From contig CAZZCU010000004.1 of assembly GCA_964652825.1 (NCBI GenBank), positions 69,383 to 133,382 on the forward strand: a DNA stretch of 64,000 nt, given 5' to 3'. Below are positions 35,070-43,019 of this stretch, piece after piece (the stretch's first letter is position 1; every line of letters begins with the position of its first letter). The notes below the pieces were generated by a model. That model was not told where the DNA came from and did no database searches. It was given only the letters and a program-made list of their open reading frames with translations. Origin of the DNA: CAZZCU01 sp964652825 (GTDB taxonomy: Bacteria > Bdellovibrionota_B > Oligoflexia > Oligoflexales > CAZZCU01). A program made the translations under genes and the position numbers.

Positions 35070-35921
35070 CTAGTACCAGCCGCCGCTGCTGACGCCGAGG
35101 TAAAGAAAGGTTTTGCCTTTGCCAAATTGTACGCCGGACATGATGTTGGCGGCGATGGCACCGAAGTAAACGTTGAGAAAATGCGCCTCAGCCCAAAGAC
35201 CGGGGGAGTCGAAGGCAACGGCCTTGTTGTTAAAATCATCATCAACATCGGGTAGGCCACGCGGAGTTTTTGCAAATCGGCTTTGCGCGGCGATGCCGGC
35301 AGCGAGCAGATAACCACGCCGGCTGTACTGCGATGGTGATTTGTCAGCGGCATCATCCGCGGGAATTTCTTTGCGGCCGGCACTAAGTTTGCCAATGGCC
35401 ACCATCGGGCCAAGATATAAGAAACCAAACCGTCCAGGGGTGTCGCGATAAACTCCAGCGCCGGTGAAATTCGCCAGACGCAGGCCATAATGAAAATGCA
35501 GATCAGTGTTTTTAATGGGTGTTGGTTCGCGCCGGTAAGCATGAATTAAGACGCTGGGCTCAGACGCATAGTTTTTGCGGGGTGCTTTGGTCAAAATGGT
35601 TGAGAGTACTAAAGATGCTGTGATGCTGAATTCCATGGGGCGTTCAGCAATGGCTTCCTCGCGCAATTTTTGATCGCGAACAACCGACGGCGATGGGGCG
35701 GGCGGCTGCGCTTTGGCTTCCTGTTCCAGGCGTTGTTGGCGACGTTCATCCACGTCAGCTTTAATATCACTTGGGTGGCGCTTGGTCGGGATTTTTGGTC
35801 GCGGCGGCTCCGGCAACAATATCGCGTCACCTTGGGCGTACGCAATCGGTGTTAACACTGAAGGCGTCAAAATCATGACTAGCAACACTAAGCAGCTTTT
35901 ACCCAGCACTTTTCTTCCCAT
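35070..35921 (-). CDS. Exported beta-rich protein, possible outer-membrane barrel
   Basis: 283 residues. Signal peptide ends PIAYA. Residues about 35-90 are charged and Gln/Pro-rich. The rest has strand-like alternation (MEFSITASLVLSTIL, LHFHYGLRLANFTGAGVY, FGFLYLGPMVAIG, FLNVYFGAIAANIMSGVQ, TFLYLGVSSGGWY), ending in Trp-Tyr. An 8-strand barrel is plausible. The ATG has no good ribosome site; the GTG four codons on has GGGAAG in front and is an alternative. First gene of a minus-strand series of envelope proteins. Confidence 0.58.
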   Translation of the reverse strand: MGRKVLGKSCLVLLVMILTPSVLTPIAYAQGDAILLPEPPRPKIPTKRHPSDIKADVDERRQQRLEQEAKAQPPAPSPSVVRDQKLREEAIAERPMEFSITASLVLSTILTKAPRKNYASEPSVLIHAYRREPTPIKNTDLHFHYGLRLANFTGAGVYRDTPGRFGFLYLGPMVAIGKLSAGRKEIPADDAADKSPSQYSRRGYLLAAGIAAQSRFAKTPRGLPDVDDDFNNKAVAFDSPGLWAEAHFLNVYFGAIAANIMSGVQFGKGKTFLYLGVSSGGWY

Positions 35922-35952
35922 TTTTTTCGCGATCGTCTTTCGTTAGACTTTA

Positions 35953-35981
35953 ACTATAGACGATAACTACAGACGAACAAA
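35953..35981 (-). promoter_or_regulatory. Candidate promoter of the envelope gene series
   Basis: Minus-strand TATAGT (35958-35953) lies 17 nt from TTTGTT (35981-35976), upstream of the 35070-35921 gene. The -10 is good, the -35 poor. The surrounding divergent spacer (35922-36133) also repeats AGACGA/TCGTCT words. Confidence 0.35.
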
Positions 35982-36133
35982 CGACACAATCGTTGCTCGG
36001 CTTTGTACTCCTGGCGTTCTTCCGCCAAGTTTACTCGTCAACGTCTTTTCCAGCAAGCAATTCACTTCATGTCAGACGACAACCGCGCTGCCCGGACGGC
36101 AGGCGGAGTCGAGATCTTCAGGGAGATGCATGT

Positions 36134-37309
36134 ATGCGTAAGGATTTGTCGCCGAAAGATTACGAGTCAACCGCGAACTCGGCGCAACCGCTAAACGATG
36201 CGTTGTTGCAGTTTTTGGCTGGCTCGGGTGCGCCCGCAGCGCCGGCGCCGTCGATTATCTCGGCACGTTTGTGCAAGTTGGCGGCGATTTTTGGCATCGG
36301 TGCCGCGGTGTATGGCGGCTGGTTGGTGTCACAGCAACAGCTACAGGCCAGCAAAGAGCCGCAGCAGGTTTACTTTGAGGCGCGTGTGATGGATGCCACG
36401 GGACATCCGGTTGCCGGCGCGACAGTGAGCATCGGTGCAAAGGTTTATGGAGTCACCGATAGTTTCGGTGAGTGGCGGCGTTTTCTGCGCACGCGTTTGG
36501 GCAGTACTGTCACCATGAAAATCGAAAAAAAATTGCCGAACGAAACATTGTCGATTTCCAAACATTTAGTTGTGCCGCTACGTACTGCCAAGGCAGGCGA
36601 TACGCAGGTTAAAACGAGTTTGCAATTTGCTGGCAAAGAAGCCAAGGGTAACGACACCGTCGCCCCGGTGGCAGCGACGCCAGTGCAAGTACCAGCTCCA
36701 GTTCAAGTCCCAGCAGTGGAGCCAGTAGCAGCGCCAGTGCGGACGGTAGTCGCTGAGGAAAAGGGTGTTGAGCAATGGACCTTTGCCGATCAGATGCGCG
36801 CGAAGCAACTACGCGAGAATGTTGTGCCGCTGCTGCAAAACAAATTAAGCGAAGCGGCATTGCGGCTAAAAGCCTTGCGTGTTCGGCATCTTGCGGTGAA
36901 GGGTGGCCTTGGGTTGATTCTGGTGCAGTTTGAAGATGCGGCTGCGCCCGGCAAAGTTCATAAATTGTTACGTAACTATACCAATGATCCGCAGCAGACC
37001 GCCGCGGCGATTGTTGTCGCTGCGCAACAAGTACTTGCAGGTGGTCGCAGCCAACGTGACTATCAGCGCGTACGCGTACCAGTATACGGTCGTCTTCCTG
37101 CCGATGCGCACGTTTTTGCTTCGGGCTTCGTCGGCGAAAAACGTTCGGAACATGATTACGAAATCTGGGGACCGCGTAACGGTGAGATCAATCTGACCAT
37201 CGTTTCGCCTGATGGTATCCGCTACCGCAATCGCGTCACCATCAACAACGGTGTCGCACGACCCGTACATCTTCCCGCCGCCAGCGTGGCGAGCCGCCTG
37301 AACCAGTAG
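36134..37309 (+). CDS. Membrane-anchored protein with carboxypeptidase-regulatory-like domain
   Basis: 391 residues from the ATG at 36134, which has AGGGAG 8 nt upstream (an in-frame codon at 35993 lacks one). A cytoplasmic head of about 45 residues, one membrane helix (about 50-68, FGIGAAVYGGWLV) and then a beta domain (about 78-160) with VYFEARVMDATGHPVAGATVSIG, the pattern of CarboxypepD_reg/Ig-like modules. An Ala/Pro/Val-rich linker (175-200) leads to a C-terminal alpha/beta region. It diverges from the envelope series on the minus strand and precedes serA. Function unknown. Confidence 0.62.
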   Translation: MRKDLSPKDYESTANSAQPLNDALLQFLAGSGAPAAPAPSIISARLCKLAAIFGIGAAVYGGWLVSQQQLQASKEPQQVYFEARVMDATGHPVAGATVSIGAKVYGVTDSFGEWRRFLRTRLGSTVTMKIEKKLPNETLSISKHLVVPLRTAKAGDTQVKTSLQFAGKEAKGNDTVAPVAATPVQVPAPVQVPAVEPVAAPVRTVVAEEKGVEQWTFADQMRAKQLRENVVPLLQNKLSEAALRLKALRVRHLAVKGGLGLILVQFEDAAAPGKVHKLLRNYTNDPQQTAAAIVVAAQQVLAGGRSQRDYQRVRVPVYGRLPADAHVFASGFVGEKRSEHDYEIWGPRNGEINLTIVSPDGIRYRNRVTINNGVARPVHLPAASVASRLNQ

Positions 37310-37407
37310 GAGTAGGTCGTCGTTTTTCGGCTGACCCTGCGGCATAAACGGTCTAAGATGCGACGTTCGCGCTTTAAATCGGATTGTCAGTCGTTTGGGG
37401 GTCGTGG

Positions 37408-39000
37408 TTGAAGACCGAAGTTTTGATTACTGGTGTATTGCATGACAGTGCCGTCCAACGTTTAACCGCGCAAAAACATCTTCATGTCGTTTACCGTCCC
37501 GACGTTCCGCGCAGCGAATTGCTGGCGTTGATGGCGAAAGCCCAGGTTTTAATCAGTCGCAGTGAAACCGATGTCGATAAAACCGTGATCGACGCGGCGC
37601 CGGAATTAAAAGTTATCGCGCGCGCCGCGGTTGGTATTGGCAATATCGATGTCGAGTATGCCACGCAACGCGGCATCCTGGTCATTAATTGTCCCGGACA
37701 AAATACTAATTCCGCTGCTGAGCTGACCTTGGGGTTGTTGCTGGCGATGTTGCGTAATATTCCTCCTGCCGGCATGCATGTAAAAGCTGGTGGCTGGGAT
37801 CGTCATCGTTTCAGCGGTCGGGAGTTGCGCGGTAAGCGCATCGGTATCGTTGGTTTGGGCAACGTCGGTCATCGTGTTGCGAAGTTCGCGCACGGCTTTG
37901 ATATGATTGTCGGTGGCTATGATCCCTACATCGCGCCAGAAGTGTTTCAGCGTTACGATGCGATTCCCTATAAAACTCTAAAAGAACTGGCCGCGCACTG
38001 CGATATTTTAAGCTTTCACGTGCCGCTCAATAAAGAAACGCGCAACATGATGACGCGCGAAGTGTTGGAGGCAATGCCGCGTGGCGGTTATCTGTTGAAT
38101 GTTGCGCGCGGCGGTATTGTTGATGAGACGTTGCTGGTGGAGATGCTCGATAAACAGCATCTGGCTGGCGCTGCCGTTGATACGTTTGTCAGTGAGCCGA
38201 CGCCGTTGCCGGCATTAGTGAAACATCCGGCTGTCTGGTGCACGCCACATATCGGTGCTTCCACTTTGGAGGCGCAGATTGCGATCGGCAACACCGTCGT
38301 CGATCAGGTTCTCAAAGCTGTCGAGGGACTGGTTGTTGATTATCCTGTCAACCTGCCGGCGGTGGGCATCATCGATAATCCCCTGCTCAAAGCTTATGCG
38401 GTGTTGGCGGAAAAACTCGGTGCGATGGTCGGGCAAATGCTGGAATTCAATCCGACTAAGGTCGAGCTGAATTATCGCGGCGATCTGGCGAAGCTGGATT
38501 CCTCGTTGATTCGTTTGAGTTGGACGCGTGGTTATACGGCGCAGATCGTGGATGCTTATGTGTCTTTTGTGAATGTGAATCAGCATTTCTCCAAGCTTGG
38601 TATCAAAGTCGAGGAGCGACTCGATCCAAGTTTTGAAAGCTACAAGTCAGCACTAAAAGTGGTGGTGTCGGGTGGTAAGGGCGAGAAGCTGGTGATCGGC
38701 GGCATCGTCTTTGATGATCGTTACCTGCGGGTTTCTTTGATCAATGATTATTATTTTGAAGTTGAGCCAAGCGGCACCTTGTTGGCGATCGAGAATCACG
38801 ATCGCCCTGGCGTGATTGGTGATGTCGGACATTTTCTGGCGGCGCGTGGCGTCAACATTGATACTTTTGCCCTAAGTCGTAACCGCAAGGGTGGGATGGC
38901 GATGGCGCTGATTCGTATTGATACCGAGATTGCAGCCGACGATTTGAGCGCCATGCTGGCGATTCCAAATATCGTCTCGGCAAAGTCGATCGTTCTCTAG
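37408..39000 (+). CDS. serA: D-3-phosphoglycerate dehydrogenase
   Basis: First step of serine biosynthesis. Start at the TTG at 37408, with GGGGG 6 nt upstream and giving 530 residues, the usual size of the long form. The Rossmann loop GLGNVGHRVA, substrate-binding and catalytic NVARGGIVDE, the catalytic Glu in the SEP region and the His in HIGAST are present. An ASB-type domain (about 330-450) and a C-terminal ACT domain (LLAIENHDRPGVIGDVG...) follow, so serine feedback is likely. The tRNA-Gly gene follows on the other strand. Confidence 0.95.
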   Translation: MKTEVLITGVLHDSAVQRLTAQKHLHVVYRPDVPRSELLALMAKAQVLISRSETDVDKTVIDAAPELKVIARAAVGIGNIDVEYATQRGILVINCPGQNTNSAAELTLGLLLAMLRNIPPAGMHVKAGGWDRHRFSGRELRGKRIGIVGLGNVGHRVAKFAHGFDMIVGGYDPYIAPEVFQRYDAIPYKTLKELAAHCDILSFHVPLNKETRNMMTREVLEAMPRGGYLLNVARGGIVDETLLVEMLDKQHLAGAAVDTFVSEPTPLPALVKHPAVWCTPHIGASTLEAQIAIGNTVVDQVLKAVEGLVVDYPVNLPAVGIIDNPLLKAYAVLAEKLGAMVGQMLEFNPTKVELNYRGDLAKLDSSLIRLSWTRGYTAQIVDAYVSFVNVNQHFSKLGIKVEERLDPSFESYKSALKVVVSGGKGEKLVIGGIVFDDRYLRVSLINDYYFEVEPSGTLLAIENHDRPGVIGDVGHFLAARGVNIDTFALSRNRKGGMAMALIRIDTEIAADDLSAMLAIPNIVSAKSIVL

Positions 39001-39051
39001 CTGCCGTGGTAAAATTAAAGCAGCTTTCTAAGAACAATGATCTTTAAAGAA

Positions 39052-39128
39052 TGGAGCGGGAAAAGGGACTCGAACCCTCGACCTTCGCGATGGCAACGCG
39101 ACGCTCTAGCCAACTGAGCTACTCCCGC
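39052..39128 (-). tRNA. tRNA-Gly (anticodon GCC)
   Basis: 77 nt on the minus strand including an encoded CCA. The acceptor stem GCGGGAG pairs with TTCCCGC, the D arm is GCTC...GAGC, the anticodon loop is TTGCCAT in a 5-bp TCGCG/CGCGA stem, and the T arm has GAGGG-TTCGAGT-CCCTT. The discriminator is T, as in E. coli glyV-type tRNAs. It reads GGC and GGU codons. Confidence 0.97.
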
Positions 39129-39141
39129 ATCGGAGTACCTC

Positions 39142-39171
39142 TTAATAATGAAATCGGTGCTTTAGTGTCAA
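39142..39171 (-). promoter_or_regulatory. Promoter of the tRNA-Gly gene
   Basis: On the minus strand a perfect TTGACA (39171-39166) and TATTAA (39147-39142) are 18 nt apart. The start of transcription would be a few bases before the tRNA 5' end. Confidence 0.65.
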
Positions 39172-39180
39172 GGACTTCTC

Positions 39181-39768
39181 ATGATGATGCGACAACTTCG
39201 TAAAAAAATGGCGCACGGCTGGGTCTGGCTAGGGGGCAAAAAAACCGAGGGGCCGATCGCTGGCTCGGGCAGTCAAGCCAAGGCTTTGATGAAGTCAGCA
39301 CCGGAGCGTTTGAGCCTGAATTATCGGGTCATGACCGATCCAGAACGTATCGATCATCTTTTTTTCCGGCTGCGTGATGATTTCTACGGTTTGATCGAAA
39401 AACACCGGCGCGCACGTCAGGGGGCATCGCCGTTTATTCGCGAAGCAGGACGCTTGCCGCCGGATCGTCCGTATTTTTATTTGAAGCCGCTAAACGAGCC
39501 GGGATGGTTGTTTGAGCGATCCGGGCAGGGTTGGACCGTGTCGCGTGCCGAGAAGATCGTCAGCAAAGACACTTTTGTCCGCACATCGCAAGTCTGGGAT
39601 CAGGTGGTGTTGCACGAGTCAGAGCCCGGAGTGGCGGCATTGCCACGTGTTTCCTCGCCACAGCTTGGTGCCGAGATGGTGAGTTTTGGTATCTATCAGG
39701 ACCTGCTGCTGCGCAGTTTGGGTCTGGGCCTTGAGTCTGGCTCCGCGCGTGCGGGAGAGTCGCGGTGA
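39181..39768 (+). CDS. Unknown cytoplasmic protein in ExbBD unit
   Basis: 195 residues, ATG start with a weak AGGA. No signal peptide. The N-terminus is basic (RQLRKKMAHGWVWLGGKK). The middle holds conserved-looking YRVMTDPERIDHLFFRLRDDFYGLI and PPDRPYFYLKPLNEPGWLFERSG. No family recognised. Its stop overlaps the GTG start of the barrel gene by 4 nt, and exbB-exbD follow, so the four genes are likely one operon. It might be a cytoplasmic partner of the ExbB motor; inference from position. Confidence 0.6.
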   Translation: MMMRQLRKKMAHGWVWLGGKKTEGPIAGSGSQAKALMKSAPERLSLNYRVMTDPERIDHLFFRLRDDFYGLIEKHRRARQGASPFIREAGRLPPDRPYFYLKPLNEPGWLFERSGQGWTVSRAEKIVSKDTFVRTSQVWDQVVLHESEPGVAALPRVSSPQLGAEMVSFGIYQDLLLRSLGLGLESGSARAGESR

Positions 39769-40403
39769 CTTGGCAATCACGTCTGCGAGCGGTCATAGTT
39801 GGTTGCGGGCTCCTTGGGGGGGCGCTGCCGGCGCTGGGCGGTGTTTTGCTGATTCCGGCCGTGCGCTGGCAAAGCTATGCGTTTCGCCCGTTGGCGGCGG
39901 AAGCCACGCCCAACTACTATGGCTACGGCGCCGGCTTAACCTTTGGTTATTCATTCAATCAGGTGGTGGATACCGCCATCTTCACCTCTTACAGCCCCGG
40001 GACCTTAAAGCAGGCGAAGTTTCTCGAAGAAGACGCCGTCTTGATCAGTTACGGTGGCGAAGTTGCGTTACGTCTATTCCAGACAGTCTATGTCGCCGTG
40101 CGTGCAGGCGAGTTTACCTATCGCTTGCTCACGCCGACACGGGCGGACGAGGTCCAGGGACGCTGGCGCGGGCCGGGCGTCGGGTTTTCATTAGGCGCGC
40201 AGCGTCTCTTTGCCAAGCACAGCGGCTTTCAGGCCAGTGTGGACGTCACTTACGCGACCATGAGCCGAGCGGATGCCGCCGCAGATGAGAAACGAAAAAT
40301 CGATGCTTTCAGTCTAACACTTGCCTATGTCTTCAACGCCAACGATAATCTCTTTAAAGGTGGCGCGTTTCGCGACTTCATTCATTCTTTTTCGGCCTTT
40401 TGA
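39765..40403 (+). CDS. Exported outer-membrane barrel-like protein
   Basis: 212 residues starting with GTG in a GTGA overlap with the previous gene. The signal peptide ends ALPALGG. Strand-like alternation runs through the rest (YGYGAGLTFGYSFNQVVDTAIFTSY, VLISYGGEVALRLFQTVYVAVRAGEF, GFQASVDVTYATM, FSLTLAYVF), and the final residue is Phe (FSAF), the usual outer-membrane assembly signal. An eight-strand barrel is likely. It sits directly before exbB (18 nt), so the motor may act on this protein. Confidence 0.65.
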   Translation: MTWQSRLRAVIVGCGLLGGALPALGGVLLIPAVRWQSYAFRPLAAEATPNYYGYGAGLTFGYSFNQVVDTAIFTSYSPGTLKQAKFLEEDAVLISYGGEVALRLFQTVYVAVRAGEFTYRLLTPTRADEVQGRWRGPGVGFSLGAQRLFAKHSGFQASVDVTYATMSRADAAADEKRKIDAFSLTLAYVFNANDNLFKGGAFRDFIHSFSAF

Positions 40404-40421
40404 GCAGTCTTGGGGTAGTGC

Positions 40422-41048
40422 ATGGGATTTAATATTGTCGATAAGTTAATGGGTTTGACTCTGCTCGGTAGTGAGTGGGTGTTGTGGCTGCTGATTATTT
40501 TAAGCATTGTGTCGGTGGCGATTACTTTGGAGCGCGTGCTATTTTTTTACAAGATGCGTCTCAACTTTCCGCAGTTCGCCGAAGCATTGTCGTCGGATTT
40601 GCAGCGCAATGATATCGCTGCCGCCAAGCACCGTTGCGAGGGTAATCCTGCGATTGAATGTCAGGTGGCTTTGCGCGCATTGAATCAAGGTGATCGTGGT
40701 GTTAAGGCGATGGAAGAATCGATGTCGGGTTTTTTGATCGGCGAGCGACAATATCTCGATCGCGGTCTGGTGGTGCTTGGTACACTTGGTAACAATGCGC
40801 CGTTTATTGGTTTGTTCGGTACGGTGATCGGGATTATTCAGGCGTTTCATGCGCTGGCTGCGAATCCCGCTGGCGGTCCATCAGTGGTGATGGCCGGGAT
40901 TTCCGAGGCGCTGATTGCAACCGCTGTTGGTTTGTTGGTGGCGATTCCCGCGGTTATTGCGTTCAATGGTTTTCAACGCGTGGTCAAGCGACGAATCGCC
41001 AACTCCGAGGCGGTGATCAAATTGATTTCCGCGCAGTATCATTCGTAA
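40422..41048 (+). CDS. exbB: MotA/TolQ/ExbB proton-channel family protein
   Basis: Inner-membrane subunit of an ion-driven motor. 208 residues with three membrane helices (about 18-38, 120-140 and 165-185). The conserved block GTLGNNAPFIGLFGTVIGIIQAF and the following GISEALIATAVGLLVAIPAV are diagnostic. A GGGG ribosome site precedes the ATG. It pairs with exbD 37 nt downstream. TolQ and ExbB are close; I use ExbB because no tolA, tolB or pal is nearby. No tonB is in the window either. Confidence 0.9.
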   Translation: MGFNIVDKLMGLTLLGSEWVLWLLIILSIVSVAITLERVLFFYKMRLNFPQFAEALSSDLQRNDIAAAKHRCEGNPAIECQVALRALNQGDRGVKAMEESMSGFLIGERQYLDRGLVVLGTLGNNAPFIGLFGTVIGIIQAFHALAANPAGGPSVVMAGISEALIATAVGLLVAIPAVIAFNGFQRVVKRRIANSEAVIKLISAQYHS

Positions 41049-41085
41049 TTTAGTCGTGCAATAGCCCCAGGGGGCGAGGTGAGTT

Positions 41086-41490
41086 ATGTCAGGCGGTACT
41101 GATAACAGTGATGACGAAATCACCGGGATTAACGTGACACCTTTGGTGGACGTGATGCTGGTGTTATTGATTATTTTCATGGTCACGGCGACTTATATTG
41201 CCAATCAGGCCATCGGTGTTAATTTGCCAAAAGCCGCCAGTGGCGAAGACCCGGGGGCGAAAAATCTGGCTTTTGTTCTTGATAAGGATGAAAACCTGTT
41301 TATGAATGGCACAGCGATCAGTTTTGACAACCTGGCTGCGCTGATCGGCGAAGAACGCAGCAAAAAAGCTGATTTACAGGCATTGATTTCCGCCGACCGG
41401 GAGACTCCGCACGGCGCCGTTATAAAACTCATTGATGGCATTCGCAGAAACGGTATAACGGAATTTGCCATTAACGTGGAATCTATGTAA
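41086..41490 (+). CDS. exbD: ExbD/TolR family biopolymer transport protein
   Basis: 134 residues with one N-terminal membrane helix and a periplasmic domain. INVTPLVDVMLVLLIIFMVT contains the essential membrane Asp. The C-terminal domain ends with the family's GAVIKLIDGIRRNGITEFAINVE. GGGGGCGAGGTG precedes the ATG. It forms the stator with ExbB. The downstream gene is gshA, not tonB, so the energy-transducing partner must be elsewhere or be another protein. Confidence 0.92.
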   Translation: MSGGTDNSDDEITGINVTPLVDVMLVLLIIFMVTATYIANQAIGVNLPKAASGEDPGAKNLAFVLDKDENLFMNGTAISFDNLAALIGEERSKKADLQALISADRETPHGAVIKLIDGIRRNGITEFAINVESM

Positions 41491-41540
41491 TTAATTCTGC
41501 TGGCGTTTTTGGCTGGTCTCTGATGCGGAAATGATCACTC

Positions 41541-43001
41541 TTGGCGCACCTCGACAACAACTCGCCGCTGACTCGCGATGACTGCCGCCAGGTGGTGGAA
41601 GAGTCTGTATTCCGTTTGCGTCCCCCCGATTATTGCAGCAAATACCCGAAATGGCCCGGACAGGTTGGACTGGAGATCGAAGTGCTCGCTTTGCGCGGAC
41701 ACGCGCTCGATCAGTACGGCAAACCAGCGTTAGTGTCGTTGCATGAAGGGCAGGCGAATCTGGGTACGGCTATTGAGAAGATCGCCTCTGATCAAGGCTG
41801 GAACTGCGATTATTTTCCGGAAGATAAACAGACCGGCACGCCGCAGATGCTAAAAGGCGCCAAACTACAACACGGCGACAATCTGAGTTTTGAGCCTGGT
41901 GGTCAATTTGAATATTCATCGATTCCCTATCCTTGTTTAAATGATGCCCTGAAACGCATGACTGATGTTCAGGCGATTTTCGCCACGCATCTGTCCGAGT
42001 TTGATATCGGTTTGTTGCAGGTAGGTATGAATCCCTGGCAGACGCCGGATGAGGTTGGTCTGCAAATGCCAAAAGCGCGTTATCGCGCCATGGATCAGTA
42101 TTTTCGACGGATCGGTCCTTATGGACCGCGGATGATGCGGCAGACGTGTACGGTGCAGGTGAATCTGGATTTCGGGCCGGATGGAAGCACGCTAGCAAAA
42201 CGCTATTTGCTCGGGCATTTATTGGCACCGATTGCGACAGCGACGTTTGCGAATTCGCCGATCGTCGATGGCAGACTTACCGACTATGCGAGTTTTCGGT
42301 CGTTGTGTTGGCGGCACATTGATCCGTTGCGTACCGGTGCACCCGATTTGACGATGATTGCCAAGACATTGACTAAGCAAGCTTGTGTGGATGCTTACCT
42401 GGATTTTTTGTTGGCGGCGCCGGTGATTTTCGTCACGGAGGCGAATTACGCGTTACCACAACGCGTCACTACGTTTGCTGAGTGGCTGCAGCAGCCACTG
42501 TTTGGTCTGAGCCCCACCCGCGCGGATTTGGACGCGCATTTATCATTGTTGTTTCCGGAAGCTCGGCCGCGTGGTTTTATCGAGTTGCGTTCTGTTGATA
42601 GCCAGAGCCGCGTATGGCAGGCTGTACCAGCGGCTTATTATACGGGATTGCTTTATGACGGCCAGGCGTTGGATGCGGCTTTGACCAGATTGTTGCCCTT
42701 ACTGCCCGAGCTGGGCGAGCTTTTACAGGCCGCGGCGCGTGGCCTGCGTGATCAACGCTTGGGCGGTCTGGCGCTGGAGATGATGACGTTGGCGCGCGAA
42801 GGGTTTTCTCGTTTGCCAACGTGCTTCAAAGGCGAGGAAACCGAACGGGCGTTGCAGGTATATGCGCAGCATTTTGTGGAGAGGCAACGAACACCAGCGG
42901 ATGATATTGTCGATTTAGCGGCGCACGGCGCGCATAATTTTATGACGCGTGATTTTTATGATCAGTTACATGCATCCTGGCAAAACCAGGTTACTCAATA
43001 G
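41541..43001 (+). CDS. gshA: Glutamate-cysteine ligase, plant-type GCS2 family
   Basis: First step of glutathione synthesis. 486 residues with VGLEIEVLALRG (glutamate and Mg binding), FEPGGQFEYSS, RMMRQTCTVQVNLDFG and a C-terminal LRSVDSQ. These follow the plant and alpha/xanthomonad type (also EgtA), not the E. coli type. The start is TTG at 41541; the nearby ATG at 41531 is in a different frame. Glutathione synthetase is not in the window. EgtA-like activity cannot be excluded, but no ergothioneine genes are near. Confidence 0.85.
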   Translation: MAHLDNNSPLTRDDCRQVVEESVFRLRPPDYCSKYPKWPGQVGLEIEVLALRGHALDQYGKPALVSLHEGQANLGTAIEKIASDQGWNCDYFPEDKQTGTPQMLKGAKLQHGDNLSFEPGGQFEYSSIPYPCLNDALKRMTDVQAIFATHLSEFDIGLLQVGMNPWQTPDEVGLQMPKARYRAMDQYFRRIGPYGPRMMRQTCTVQVNLDFGPDGSTLAKRYLLGHLLAPIATATFANSPIVDGRLTDYASFRSLCWRHIDPLRTGAPDLTMIAKTLTKQACVDAYLDFLLAAPVIFVTEANYALPQRVTTFAEWLQQPLFGLSPTRADLDAHLSLLFPEARPRGFIELRSVDSQSRVWQAVPAAYYTGLLYDGQALDAALTRLLPLLPELGELLQAAARGLRDQRLGGLALEMMTLAREGFSRLPTCFKGEETERALQVYAQHFVERQRTPADDIVDLAAHGAHNFMTRDFYDQLHASWQNQVTQ

Positions 43002-43019
43002 TTAGATAGGACGAGATCA

